From Pachyseris speciosa (taxonomy: Eukaryota; Cnidaria; Anthozoa; Scleractinia; Pachyseridae): a stretch of 64,000 bases of DNA. The translations under genes and the position numbers were made by a program. The notes under the pieces are model-generated. The model ran no database searches and had not been told where the DNA came from. It worked only from the letters and a program-made list of their open reading frames with translations. Positions 48,409 to 60,385 of this stretch are shown piece after piece. The stretch is from assembly GCA_016490735.1 (NCBI GenBank), contig JAEMWC010000131.1:672501-736500 (forward strand), written 5' to 3'. Positions within the stretch are counted from its first letter, which is position 1; each line of letters opens with the position of its first letter.

Positions 48409-49120
48409 ATCATCATCATTGTTTTCATTTTATTTACTCAACACCCGCACTATCTGTGCTATCTTTCTCTATAATTGAACACAGCGTATTGATGGCTTTA
48501 GTCTTTTATTACAAAGATATGTTAGAAAATGTAACGATGCAAAGAACCCAGCAATTCTCCGCTTTTTCTTTGTTACCGAAAGTACCCAGTTAAATGCAAA
48601 GCATGCGCAGTTGCTCGAAAAATTGAGACCGATTGCTTTTGCAGAAACTTGCCGATTTCTAATGATCCAGTCATTAGAATTTCAAGAAATTTGGCAAAAA
48701 ATAGTTCAGAAACCACGTGAATGATCTATCACAACAAATCTGAATTTTGACATAGGGAATTTTTAATAGTACAGAACATGCAGTGAAAACGATTTACGGC
48801 GAATTACAAAAATCGTCTATGTCAAAATGTTATTAGAACAGTGTTGACAGAAGGGAGTTAATGTCAATTCGTAGTGGGCAAATGATGAAACAAATCTAAC
48901 GACTGGATTTTCTTAAGATAAACAACAACCATTCTATCAGCCCTACTTTTAACCGCCCCGTTGCCATGGCAACAGCACACACCTTAGCCAAAATGCGAGA
49001 ATAAACCCTTCTGTGGTTAACATTGACTCTTGCAAAAAACGGGCGCCAAAGCATAAGCAGTTTAAAAGTAATGGTGAATTAGGCATAGGCACCTGAAAAC
49101 TGTGTTCGGCCAACTTAATT
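47691..49120. other. Centre of the Foldback-like element, no gene recognised
   Basis: Non-repetitive sequence between the two arms. It includes a GTCATC/ATC microsatellite at 48378-48420. It also includes a region with a TIR-like end AAAACTGTGTTCGGCCAACTT at 49095-49117, related to 26073-26702. No transposase-like frame is seen on either strand. Confidence 0.6.
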
Positions 49121-49935
49121 AAGCTCTTTTAATAACTTCATCACAATCATTCGAGTTCATAAGAAGTTGGATGATTTCTGTGGTTGATTTCCTTTCAAAG
49201 TCAGGTATTATTTCATTGATTCTATTTAAGAATGTTCGCCTTTGTACAGAGTGTTTGCTACAATCTAATAAGAAATGCTTTTATTTTTCTACCTGATTTG
49301 ACTTGCATAATGGACATAATCGATTTTCTCTTGGAATATGATCATTCTGATATTTACCTAGTTCAATCATAACTTTGGATTGATTTTAGCATCCACGTTG
49401 CGAAATACTGAGAAAGGACGTTTAAACCGTTTTTCAATATCCAAGTTTGGATCTTGATAAGGTAATCAAATCATCTGCATGCAATAGATAATTTATTTTC
49501 GTTCCATTTGGGAGTACAAATGGATAAGACAGAGTGTTTTGGTGGCAAATTATATAGAGAGATGAAATAATAGGGGGTTTAGGATACATCCTTGATGTAC
49601 ACCTCGTGAGTATGAGAAAGATCGAAATTTGTTTTCAACGACTCTTATGGAACACGAGGTGTGGAACACGAGGACCTGCAGAAGAGTCTTTTATTTAGAT
49701 TGTAAAAATTCCCTCCTATGTTCACTTTGAGTAGCTTATAAAATAATCCCTCGAAAGCCTTAGGAAAATCAACGAAACAAGCACAGACTTTCTCTTTATG
49801 GTAGTGACAATATTTATCTATAAGGGTTCTTGGCGTAAAAACATGGTCTGCAGTGCAGATTTGAGGTACAAAGCCAATTTGCGAATTATGCAAAACCTTG
49901 TTCTCCGCAATATAAGTATAATCTTTGATTCAAAA
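49121..49935 (-). mobile_element. LINE fragment (RT piece and zinc knuckle), internally deleted
   Basis: The minus strand at 49893-49645 reads an RT segment (NSQIGFVPQICTADHVFT, then CACFVDFPKAF, the FVDF-x-KAFD motif with damage). Further down, 49330-49126, comes CPLCKSNQ ... KHFLLDC, a C-x2-C/H-x4-C knuckle. The part between them is missing. It lies in the centre of the Foldback-like element. Confidence 0.7.
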
Positions 49936-50007
49936 TAAAGCAGACCTGTTTTCCAAGACAACTAGAAATACATATGCCTCTATAGTTTATTGGATCACTC
50001 TGTCAGC

Positions 50008-52775
50008 TGATTTCAAGCAGCCCAAGTACCTCAAGAAGCCCAAGAATTTCAAGTAGCCCAAGTAGCCCAAGAACCTTAAGTAGTCCAAAAACCTCAAGTA
50101 GTCCAAGAACCTTCAGTAGCCAAAGAAAATCGAGTAGCCCAAGAGACTCAAGAAGCCCAAGAACCTCAAGTAGTCCAAGCACCTCAATTATCCAAAGAAA
50201 CTCAAGTTTCCCAAGAATCTCAACTAGCCCAAGAATCTCAAGTAACCCAAGAATCTCAAGTAGTCCGAGAACCCCAAGTAGCCCAAGAACCTCAAGTAGC
50301 CCAAGAACCTTAAGTAGTCCAAAAACCTCAAGTAGTCCAAGAACCTTCAGTAGCCAAAGAAAATCGAGTAGCCCAAGAGACTCAAGAAGCCCAAGAACCT
50401 CAAGTAGTCCAAGCACCTCAATTATCCAAAGAAACTCAAGTTTCCCAAGAATCTCAACTAGCCCAAGAATCTCAAGTAACCCAAGAATCTCAAGTAGTCC
50501 GAGAACCCCAAGTAGCCCAAGAACCTCAAGTAGCCAAAGAACCTTAAGTAGCCCAAGTACCTCAAGTAGCCCAAGAAACTCAAGTAGCCCAAGAACCTCA
50601 AGTAGCCCAAGAAACTCAAGTAACCCAAGAACCTCAACTAGCCCAAGTACCTCAACTAGCCCAAGAACCTCAAAAAGCTTAAGTACCTCAAGAAGCCCAA
50701 GAACCTCAAGTAGCCCAAGAACCCCAGGTAGCCCAAGAAACTCAAGTAGCCCAAGAAACCCAAGTACCTCCAGTAGCCCAAGAAGCTCAAGTAGCACACG
50801 AACCTCAAGTAGCCCAAGAACCTCAACTAGCCCAAGAAACTCAAGTAGCCCAAGTACCTCAAGTGGCCCAAGAAGTTCAAGTAGCCCAAGTACCTCAAGT
50901 AGCCCAAGAACCTCACGTAGCCTAAGAACCTCAAGTAGCTTAAGTACCTCAAGTAGCCCAAGAACCTCTAGTAGCCAAAGAACCCCAAGCAGTCCAAGTA
51001 TCTCAAGTAGCCCAAGAACATTAAGTAGTCCAAGAACCTGAAGTAGTACAAGTAGCTCAAGTAGTCCAAGTAGCTCAAGTAGCCCAAGAACCTCAAGAAG
51101 CCCAAGAACCTCAAGTAGCGTAAGAACCTCAAGTAGCCCAAGAAACTCAAGTAGCCCAAGAACCTCAAGTAGCCCAAGAAACTCAAGTAACCCAAGAACC
51201 TCAAGTAGCCCAAGAACCTCAAGTAGCCCAAGTACCTCAAGTAGCCCAAGTACCTCAAGTAACCCAAGAAACTCAAGTAGCCCAAGAACCTCAAGTAGCC
51301 CAAGAACCTCAGGTAACCCAAGAACCTCAAGTAGCCCAAGAACCTCAAGTAGCCCAAAAACCTCAAGTAGCCAAGAACCTCAAGTAGCCTAAGAACCTCA
51401 AGTAGCCCAAGTACCTCAAGTAGCTCAAGTAACCCAAGAAACTCAAGTAGCCCAAGAAACTCAAATAGCCCAAGAACCTCAAGTAGCCCAAGTACCTCAA
51501 GTAGCCCAAGAACCTCAAGTAGCCTAAGAACCTCAAGTAGCTTAAGTACCTCAGGTAGCCCAAGAACCTCAAGTAGCCCAAGAGCCCCAAGCAGTCCAAG
51601 TAGCTCAAGTAGCCCAAGAACATTAAGTGGTAGTAGTCTTTATTTTACTGATAAAATACATATCAAGTGTTACATGGATTATATATAGCTATTAAGTACT
51701 TAAAAATGCGCCAAATATGCATTAATTACCAATAGCTAAATTGTAATTAAAACTAAGTCTGTTAATAAAAGAATTCTTAAAACGCTCAGTATTACAAATC
51801 GGAAATGTAGGCTTGACTTGTCAAAGCTTAAGGGTAGCAGGGTTAATCCTAGGAAGGGAGTGATGTAAAGGATGACGTTCCCACTCGTTTAATTTCTTAA
51901 AAATACCTTTATCGGACTTTTCTAAGCAATTAATAATGGAAACAGGAGAGGACGTGTATCTTCGTTTATGACAACGATCAAGGAAACATTGTATGGTATT
52001 AAGTTCTGGTGGGGATGAACCATATACAGATATTCTATACATAAGCTTAGGCAAAAGTAGAGTGCTGAATAATTTATCCAACTCCGTCTGACAATACCCT
52101 TCCTTCCTTAGAGTTCTTAGAATATATAGACATTTATTAGCTGCGGCCAGCTTATTCTTGACATGAATACAGAACCTACAATTTTCCTGAAATGTAACCC
52201 CTAAAATACATAGTTCTGGATGTTGCGGGATATTCTTTACTGTCTCTAGTACATTATTGTAGCCTTTCTTTCGGAAAACTATTTGTTGACATTTAGAGAA
52301 ATTGCATAGTTACATACAGTAGTCCAATTACATAATTACATACAGTAGTCCAAGAACCTCAAGTAGTCCAAGTAGCTCAAGTAGTTCAAGTAGCTCAATT
52401 ACCCCAAGAACCTCAAGTAGCGTAAGAACCTCAAGTAACCCAAGAACCTCAAGTAGCCCAAGAACCTCAAGTAGCCCAAGAACCTCAAGTAGCGCAAGAA
52501 GCTCAAGTAGCCCAAGAAACTCACGTAGCCCAAGAACCTCAACTAGCCTAAGAATCATAAGTAGCCCAAGAAGCTCAAGTAGCACAAGAACCTCAAGTAG
52601 CCCAAGAACCACAACTAGCCCAAGAAACTCAAGTAGCTTAAGTGGCTCAAGTAGCCCAAGAACCTCAAATAGCACACGAAACTCAAATAGCAAAAGAAAC
52701 TCACGTAGTCCAAGAACCTCAAGTAGCACAAGAACCTCAAGTAGTCCATGTACCTCAAGTAGTAAAGGCATTAGA
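50008..52775 (-). repeat. 18-bp minisatellite array, right arm (inverted)
   Basis: The complement of the left-arm unit (CCAAGAACCTCAAGTAGC). It is interrupted by a LINE 3' end at about 51631-52320. Positions about 50071-50304 and 50305-50538 are a near-exact 234-bp duplication, thirteen units long, so a higher-order repeat has started to form. Confidence 0.95.
51631..52320 (-). mobile_element. 5'-truncated CR1/L2-like LINE, 3' end
   Basis: The minus strand reads LGVTFQEN, then KNKLAAANKCLYILRTL, then FSTLLLPKLMYRISVYGS and FLDRCHKRRY, the thumb region after the reverse transcriptase. Stop codon just after NPATLKL. It is inserted into the right minisatellite arm. A 24-bp direct duplication (ACATACAGTAGTCCAA with spacer) lies at its upstream side near 52313-52352. 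Confidence 0.75.
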
Positions 52776-52923
52776 AGGTACAAGTAAGATGAGTATATAG
52801 AACGGTACATTATAAGGTATCATATATGAAGTACCTACCCGAGTTTCCAATATGGCGGAGCAGATTAGTGGATCTTGCAGCTCTCCTCATAATTTCACCA
52901 TTTTTCTCTCGTGACACTTATTA

Positions 52924-55900
52924 ATGTGCGCCTGTGTGCACGAAGAGATTTTGGAAGCCCGGTTTCAAAGTCATACAAACCTTTATTTGAATTATCGTAG
53001 GCTTAGTGAGCTACCTGAGGAACTTCTAACGTTGACCAAGATCAAGAAGCTTTATTTGAAGCGAAATATCTTAAGGAAACTTGTAAGGAGCGTCATCATA
53101 GCTGCGGTGATGTTTTTTTTTATATGAAGATGCTCTGTATTGACCATTTGTACTTTTGAATTTTAGCCAGCAGATATCTGGAGACTTGAAAATCTAGTTG
53201 AGCTGTAAGTAGCTATTTGAATGAAGTCAACATTTACCAAAGAGTTAGAGAGAGTGCCTTGTTCCCATTTCAAACCTTTTTCTTTGTTTCGCAAATTCAT
53301 GCGTCTTCTTACAATGAAACTTCATGGACCACAAATTGTGACAAGTCCTTAATTAATGAGAATGATGTTGACCCTCTCTTTTACTCACTTCTTCACATCA
53401 CGCACTGATGTATTATTGCAGGACGTTACAAATCGATAGAAATCGATCATCGAAAACGTAATCGATTGATCGATAGTACTCAATAATACTCGATATTTGT
53501 CGATTAATTAGATATATTAATCGATAAAAAATCGATAATCACAAATTTGGCTAGAGTCAGTATTTTTTTCATTCCCCTGAATTAAGCTGAACTAGCGAGC
53601 GGCATGTCTATTGACTTAGGTAGTACAATAGCTTACAATCTGTCCTGCAATGCACTATTAAGAAGCTGCATGGTCAGCTTTGTTTGTAGTGTTAATTTGT
53701 TGTATTCTGTTACAGTTCAGAAGCTTAATATCACCAACGAAAATCCCTTGTTAAAGTTTTGTTGAAAAGAGCGTGACATCGTGACGGAAAATGACACACG
53801 AGTCACGTTACATTATTGCTATGGTTGTGTTTCCTATCGATTTGACATAGTACCCCTGAGAATCCTGTAGTGACCTACAAATAATTCGCAAGTTAATATC
53901 AATAAAGCCAATAAAGTGTTATGGAGATGTTTATTGAGTTTAATATCTGAGTTACTACAGTAGTTGCTGTTTATCAGTTCAACAGAAAAACCAATAAACC
54001 AACCCAGCTTCACCCATTTTTATGTTTTCAATATTTTTCGATCAAAATTGATAAAATCGATCGTTTAATTACAGAAATCGATAATCACAAAAAGTCGACC
54101 GATTGATTTCCATCGATTTTCTATATTAATCGATGAATTATAATCAATTTCAATCGATTACCATCGATTTTCATTGAGTATCAAAAATATCGATTTGTTA
54201 CGTCCTGATTATTGCCCTTATCAAGCAATGCAAGTCAGCTAAACTGATGTTTTGTAAAACCACCCATGGTCATTGTGGTTAATGGTCAGTCCCCAGTCAA
54301 CATATCTGTTGAAACAAAAAGTGCCACAGTGCATCTAGCCATGCAGAGCAGGCTGTGTGTTGAGATAGTCTGAAGGATTTGTTGACCAAACAAGGCAGCC
54401 ATAAAGATAAACCTCTTTGTTGCCCCCATCATACCAGATATTGAACTGAGTGAGCACTGAAGCGAATCATGGTGGCTGTAATTTGATTTTGCAAATCAGA
54501 TATCAGGCCTTAGTTCCACTGATATAATTTCCTCACACATTTTGAGCTTGAGCCTTGGCTACTCTGGCAACAAAACAGCTTAAAATGACTGTATCACAGT
54601 AACCAGAATTCCAGCCTTTTTTTTCATATTCCCACCTCCTTGAAACACTAGTGATAGCCCTGGTGTTATAGCATGTCATTTACCCTGCTGTGTTTCCCTT
54701 CACAGGTACTTACATTCCAATAACCTTCATGAGCTACCAGAAGGTAATCTCACTCAAAAGAAAGAAATGACAGGTCACCTCTGCCTGCATGTCATAGATT
54801 TCATTAAAATTTCAAATTTTTCTTTAGCTTAAACATCTCTCTATGAATCTTCATGGACACCATGGTCATCTCAGCAAGTAAACTTTTGAAGTTGTTTTTC
54901 AACTTCATCACGCCCTGCTGATCATGAATAATAATTATTGCGATATTGTAAAACTTGAAGGGATGTTAAAGGACCCACACACTGGTCAAAAAGAGTAGGG
55001 AACGTAGTTCTGTGCTGTGGTCTGCCCTCATACTTAGGTCAGGGTTGTGTGGAGGCCCGGGGGTGGGGGTACTAAAAGAGGAAGGCTCCACCCCGAGGTC
55101 CGACCCCTTATCCTTTTATATACCATTTTTGACAGAAAAGGTACCCCTTTTGTATACCTTCCATTGACACATGGTACCCCTTTCATACAGTCATAAGGTA
55201 TGTGTTTGAAATATTTTAATGAAAGGCCTTTAAATACCTAAATGACAGATTTCCCTACCCTTTCATATACTTTGACTCGTGAAATCCCTACCCTTTCATA
55301 TACCTGAAGCATGAAAAAGGTACCTCTTTCGGGTGGAGCCTCCCCGTATAGGCCATTATAGGGAGTACCCCCCCCCCACCCCGCGGGTAGAGGCTGGGTG
55401 ATGAGCTGACCACCTGACCCCAAGCCTCTACTGGTCATGGACACCTCTTAGGAGGCCCGATGCACCACATGACACAGATGAGGATCAAATAAATGATTAA
55501 GCAGTATACTGACATGCATTGTTGTTTGTCTGTTATTATTGTCTTAGGGATTGGGAAACTTTTGCTCCTTGAGAAGCTCAATGTTTGCAACAACTTCCTG
55601 AAGAATCTAACTCCCGCTGTTGGTCAACTGAAGTCACTCACGTCATTGCATCTTGCAAACAATGAGTTGTCATTTCTACCTAAAGGTATCTTAAAGGGAG
55701 GCATTATCAGTTTTGTCCTTTGTTGTATACAGTTGGCTTTATTCTGGAATAAATTTACCCACAGAATGCTTACAACTTATCTCTTAAATTGTTTTCCTCA
55801 GAACTGGAAAATCTCACAAATTTAAGGGATCTCAATGTAATGAACAACAAGCTTGAGTGGTTACCATGGCAACTGTGTAACTGCATATCCCTTAAGATTC

Positions 55901-57031
55901 TGTTTTTTGATGGGAATTGCATTCAGAAGATTCCACGGCAGTTGATGAGGCATCAAGGACTGGTTGAACTCTATGGAAGTGGAAATAAACTAAGCACAAT
56001 ACCTCAAGGTGTGTATTACTAACTGCCTACTCCGTTTACATAGTATACCGGTAATAATCATTTGTGCCATGCCTGGGTTGGGGGGGGGGGGGGTACTTGA
56101 CCCACGTTTGGATTAGGGGTGCTACTGGGGGTTTGAAACCCTGGCCCTGCTAAGGACAAAAATAACCTTAAATGCCAACCCTGTGTAGGACAGTGCCCTC
56201 CATTTTAGAAACATTAGCACTAAAATCTAGTCTTGAAAATGATCTAATGTTGACTGATGAACTGCTAAATAAATACAGATTGACGTCACAGATTTTAGAT
56301 TGCTAAATACTCCACAGACGTCTTGCAGCCATACCTTGTCTAGGAAGGGTCCATACCCTGATTAGGACAGACTAACTTGAAAAAAGATACCCTGTTCAGG
56401 GCAAAGGGGCCAAAAACCATACCTTATACAGTGGCATGCCTCCCTCCCCCCCCCCCTCCACCACCTGGGGGCACCATGTTCACAAACTAATTTTCCTTTA
56501 TAATCACCTTTTCAGAGATCAGTTATTGGGTTTCTTTGCAGATGTGAATGCACTCACCTCTCTTGAATCATTGATACTGGATCACAACACTGAGCTTAAA
56601 CTGTTGCCAACGACACTGCTGAAAATGGAGCATTTGACAATGATTGGTTTAAGCTGGTATGTGTCCTTCATACTACTCTCTTATGATGCTAGAGTCTTAA
56701 CATCGCTTAAGTTTTGTTCATGCAAGACGTTATTAGCAAGTACAAAAGTGGAAAAAAGAAAGAATCAAATTTACAATTTTTGTTTTGTAACTTGGTGATT
56801 TGGTAAGGAGAGACAGCACCCAGCAGATAGCCTGACTCGTGGCTGCATATTTATTGTGGTCTCATTCGCTCAGTCAAGCCCTTCAAGCTAATTATCCAGC
56901 CTGGCCGGCCATGTGCTGGAAGGAATAGACTACCACACCGGGGACTATGTCCCCTAGTCTTTTCAAACAGTGTATGGGTTCTTTAACATCCCACAGGTTA
57001 TTTAACCCTTTAACCCCTAAGGGGTCTCCCT

Positions 57032-57078
<47 letters not shown>

Positions 57079-60000
57079 CACTCTTAGGGAGTAAAGGGTT
57101 AAGGGAGATAGTTTTTTAATACCAGTGTTGTGAGTGGGACTTACGGTTTATCGTCCTTATCCGAGAAGACTAGGCAGTCTAACCAGTTGCAGATGTCATT
57201 ACAAAGGCAGCACTCTCTCCTCAGTTATTCAAAGACCCTGAGTGTTGGTCCCGCTGGGGTTGGAACCCGCAACCTCCCGCACACTAGTCTATTGCTCTAC
57301 CCATGAGCTAACAGGTCGGCTAGAGTACTTCTTCGAAAATCCATACATGACATAAACATCATTTGTGTTTCAACATCAAGTCGATAGCAGCAGGTAATTT
57401 TATCTTGACTCCTCAGAGCAATGACATAAAATGCTTTGCACCTCTCAAAGCTCCTTTGGCCCATTTTTATCTCGGGGTACTTTGCCTTAAATTCCAAAAC
57501 CACTTCTGTCTGAGTTTTATCAAGTATTTGTTTCGGATGGCTGACTTATGTCCTTACTCCAAGTCTTTTCCTGAAGATGTCTGGGCTTGACTAGAAATCA
57601 TGCACAAGCTTACGGTGTTCACTGGGGATAGCATCCGATTGCGTTCGCCTATCTGTATAAAGCCAGCAAGTCTTGCTGCATGTTAAGGTCTTCGTACAGT
57701 GCTTGAATGCAGAACTCAAGCGTTTTCTGTTGATCCCTAACTTTTTCGAAAAGTTTGCTTTTAAGGCGATGAATACTTTACTACTTTTTCACCGCAAAGA
57801 GACGAAAGACTTACTTGAGTAGCTTGCACGGCATCATTAGACCTCTTTCTTTTTGTCGTCTGAAGTGCTTCCGAAGCATCTACCAAAATTGAAGTGGCTA
57901 GTTGAACTTCTTCTTCGTTTTTGGGGGTGTTTACACAGCCAAGACGTTGTAGTGACTGTCTTGTGGTGGGGCTATTGATGACGGCGGCAACAACAGCAAC
58001 TTTTTTCCTTGGACTGCGTGGAAGACTTTTTTCGTAGCGTCGATGGCTCGTTTTCGCGCTGTTCTGTTGGCGAACGCTCCTCGGATGAATTTTGGTGAAA
58101 CAGCAGCACTCATGGATGATGCCCTCCCTTTTCTTCTCTTTCTCAAGCTCTCTGATGTGCTTGATAAATCCGCCAATTTGGTTTCGAAACTTCGCTTCCG
58201 CCGCTTTGTTGTTCATCATTCCGTACTCGTGGCCGTTTTCTCCTTCGCTGTTCTTTTCTATTTGCTAAATTTCTATCTTTGTTCTTCCAGTAGAATCGTG
58301 CATTGCTTTCCTTTTTCTTTTGCTTCTTCCTCTCACGCGATTCACGTAGTCGCTCAGCTCCAGTTTTACCCATGTTAAAAATTTCAAGGCCGGATAAATT
58401 CACATGCACGAATGCTTCGAATGCGCTAGCGTGAGTCAACGAGGGGGGTCCAAGGGCATGATGCTTCCCCGGAAAATTTTGGAATTAAAGTCCTCTGAAA
58501 TAGCTGGAAACGTATTTAAAACTAACATGGTGTGGTGAAACTTATATACTTTCAGCACAAGAAAGCGGTGTTTCAAAACAAGAATAATAAGTTTTCGATA
58601 ACACGTTAAATAGAAAAGTAACTTTAGTATTACTCGCTTTTTACTGTTGAAAAGTGTGAGGGCTAAAGCCCCATAGCCCTGAGCTTCAGCTTAAATTTTT
58701 GTTGCCACTGTAGTTACAGGATTTCACAACATTTTTTATCTTATTCAGGGCTACTATCAATATATTTTTTATTCTGGGTGAGTTTAAATTTATAACTTAA
58801 TTTTCACAATTTTCCTGGAATGAGTCCTTAAATAAATCGTTCTGTTATTCTATTGCAGTCCCACTGGAAGTCTTGTCAGGCAAGAAAAAGACCCTTGTAG
58901 TGAGTTGAGAAATCAAATAGTCATAATACTCTATCCCGTCCTCATCCTTCTTACATGACATCAAAAATGTTATCTCTTTTTACTTATTCTACTTGTAAAT
59001 TCTTTAGCATATTTTTCAGACTTTGGAACAAATACTGACATCTTTTTTGTGTAAAATCTCTCCAGCCCTCAATCCTGCCATTTATGATGATCGTTTGGCC
59101 ATGTTTAGCTTGTCTCGTTGTTGTCGTCACTTTCGTTATATATTTGCTGTTACTGCCATCATCGCCATATCACATTATTTTTGTTGCCAACATCATCTAT
59201 TACAAATTGTTTTCTGACCATTAAGTGGCATATGTAAGTCCTTGTTTGTGAACCTGTGTAATTAGATATTTCTACAAGCCAGCATGAAACAGTGAGACTC
59301 GTTTCCTTGGGATAGCACTGGAATGTGTCCTCTAGGTGAATTTCCCAGCATCGCATAGAAATTGATGATAAATTTACCATATTTTCAGGCAAGTAATTTT
59401 CAATTAATATTTCTTCAACAGAAGTGCCACAAGTTCTGAGTTTAAGACATGCCCTTGACAAGAGTTGTGGGAGCATTCCCCCATTGATAGAATTATGCTT
59501 TAGATCAGTTTATCCACTTGGTGAGAAAATTACATCTGTTGATTTAGATAATGAAAATGTAACAATTTAGATACACTGCTTTTGCAACTAATTGATAATC
59601 AGCTTCCAGATATAGGAACAAAAACCTCAAAAAATTAAAACTGAACGAGAAATAAATTCTATTCAAGCTCTGATGTCTTCTAGTTTCTTCAAACCTGTTG
59701 GTTCATTGATTCTGTTGTGTATTTAATGTTTTCTACTTTGACCAATATTTATACATGTGACTTCTAATAGTCACGTATTGCTGGAGAGAGTTGAGTCTGA
59801 GAAAAAGACAGGGAACACACATAACCAATAACCTGCGATCTTATGTCCTCTTATGTCGAAGCTCGCGGAAAGATTTACCATCGAAACGAAAATAGAGCCT
59901 GATCGCAGGATAACATAACCATTGCCTCTAGTTCCAAATGCCCTCTTCTCCTTTTTCAAGTTCAGTTTTGATTCAGCAGGTAGGTTCTCATCAATGAAGG

Positions 60001-60382
60001 ATATTTATTTGTGGACAGACTGCTCCTAACTGGACCAATTTCCGAGGTTAAACGACATGCAAAAATGTAGCTATCCTAGATTTGTTTTTTATTCTTCTCT
60101 GCAGTGCAATCACTTAGTGATGAAAACATTTCATCTCTTCTTCTACCTTGTCACGTGACCAACCTGCTGACCACGCCCACTGGACGCTGCTTTACGTGCT
60201 GCAGTCCGTACTTCACAGCGGCATTCCTCCTAGAAGCAAGTGCTAACGTAGCACTGCGAGTTGTAAAGCCAAACTCGGACACGTTACAGAGACTGCGTGA
60301 TGTTCGATGTTCTTTTGTGTTCTGTTGCTGCTCCAAGAGCTGTTTAGATGAAGTGCGTAGAATGCGTGACACTACTGGATAA
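52924..60382 (+). CDS. LRRC28: LRRC28, leucine-rich-repeat protein
   Basis: Exons 52924-53082 (ATG), 53167-53204, 54706-54743, 55548-55685, 55802-56008, 56542-56656, 59422-59520 and 60105-60382 (stop), with AG/GT borders and consistent phase apart from one gap. The order and text match vertebrate LRRC28: LYLNYRRLSELPEELL, LVELYLHSNNLHELPE, LTSLHLANNELSFLP and so on (about eight LRRs). Then a C-terminal region with Cys pairs (CHVTNLLTTPTGRCFTCC and FVFCCCSKSCLDEV), as in the human zinc-like end. One exon between 56656 and 59422 is unresolved. A candidate starts at 58859 after TCTATTGCAG, but no donor found gives the right phase. The cellular role of LRRC28 is not known. Confidence 0.9.
53419..54207. 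mobile_element. hAT-like non-autonomous element rich in ATCGAT
   Basis: CAGGACGTTACAAATCGAT and ATCGATTTGTTACGTCCTG are exact inverted ends, and ATTATTG flanks each (7 bp, possibly 8). Both subterminal regions contain many ATCGAT words. 789 bp with no transposase frame. It lies in the LRRC28 intron after exon 2. Confidence 0.85.
55060..55385. mobile_element. G-run MITE with iterated TACCCCTTT words
   Basis: Left CCCGGGGGTGGGGGTACT and right GGGAGTACCCCCCCCC are inverted. The interior repeats TACC(C)CTTTCATA in many copies. In an LRRC28 intron. Confidence 0.65.
56070..56470. mobile_element. G-run MITE, second copy in LRRC28
   Basis: Starts GGGTTGGGGGGGGGGG then GTACTTGACCC. Ends CCTCCCTCCCCCCCCC then CCACCTGGGGG. 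The interior has CATACC(C)T words. Same general type as 31685-32115 and 55060-55385, with an upstream G-run and matching C-run. Confidence 0.6.
56815..57319 (-). mobile_element. tRNA-derived SINE, family A, copy 2, with nested MITE
   Basis: On the minus strand the tRNA-like head (CTGTTAGCTCATGGGTAGAG; GGGTTCCAACCCC near 57255) is followed by the same body as at 17143 (ACTCAGGGTCTTTGAATAAC, CTAGTCTTCTCGGATAAGG). The body is interrupted at 57003-57104 by a TTAACCCTTTA-type MITE. In an LRRC28 intron. Confidence 0.75.
57003..57104. mobile_element. TTAACCCTTTA-type MITE, copy 4 (nested)
   Basis: The best-preserved copy: TTAACCCTTTAACCCCTAAG at the left, CTTAGGGAGTAAAGGGTTAA at the right, and GTCTGGCGTTAGAC in the middle. 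It has inserted into the SINE body at a TTAA-like site, so this family moved after the SINE did. Confidence 0.8.
57320..58380 (-). pseudogene. Frameshifted cnidarian repeat-encoded protein in LRRC28 intron
   Basis: The minus strand starts MGKTGAERLRESRERKKQ at about 58373 and runs on as a very basic, Lys/Arg-rich helix. It then shifts frame to EAKFRNQIGGFIKHIRELEK and a Ser/Lys region ending CVNTPKNEEEVQ (to 57761). Further down, 57503-57320 reads FKAKYPEIKMGQRSFERCKA and CCYRLDVETQMMFMSC. Similar start and C-x-C segments are, as I recall, common in repeat-encoded proteins of corals, but I cannot name the family. The frame break and intronic location suggest a dead insertion. Confidence 0.5.
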
Positions 60383-60385
60383 CTT

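Larger units (their letters stand above)
45254..52839. mobile_element. Foldback-like element with minisatellite inverted arms
   Basis: The outermost GTAGGTACCTCATATATG (45254) recurs inverted at the right edge, and the match continues for about 90 bp of unique sequence (including GATACCTTATAATGTACCG). Both arms then become long arrays of an 18-bp unit, opposite in orientation. CGAGTTTCC flanks both ends (45245-45253 and 52840-52848), a 9-bp target-site duplication, give or take a base at the right edge. Long inverted arms of short tandem repeats plus a 9-bp duplication is the layout of Drosophila FB elements, which are linked to the Mutator-type superfamily. No transposase frame is visible. 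A hAT-like MITE and LINE fragments are nested inside. Confidence 0.8.

Noticed and set aside
50003..50797. 264-codon Leu-rich open frame on the minus strand
   Set aside because: Same minisatellite in the right arm. No start context, splice structure or non-repeat sequence.
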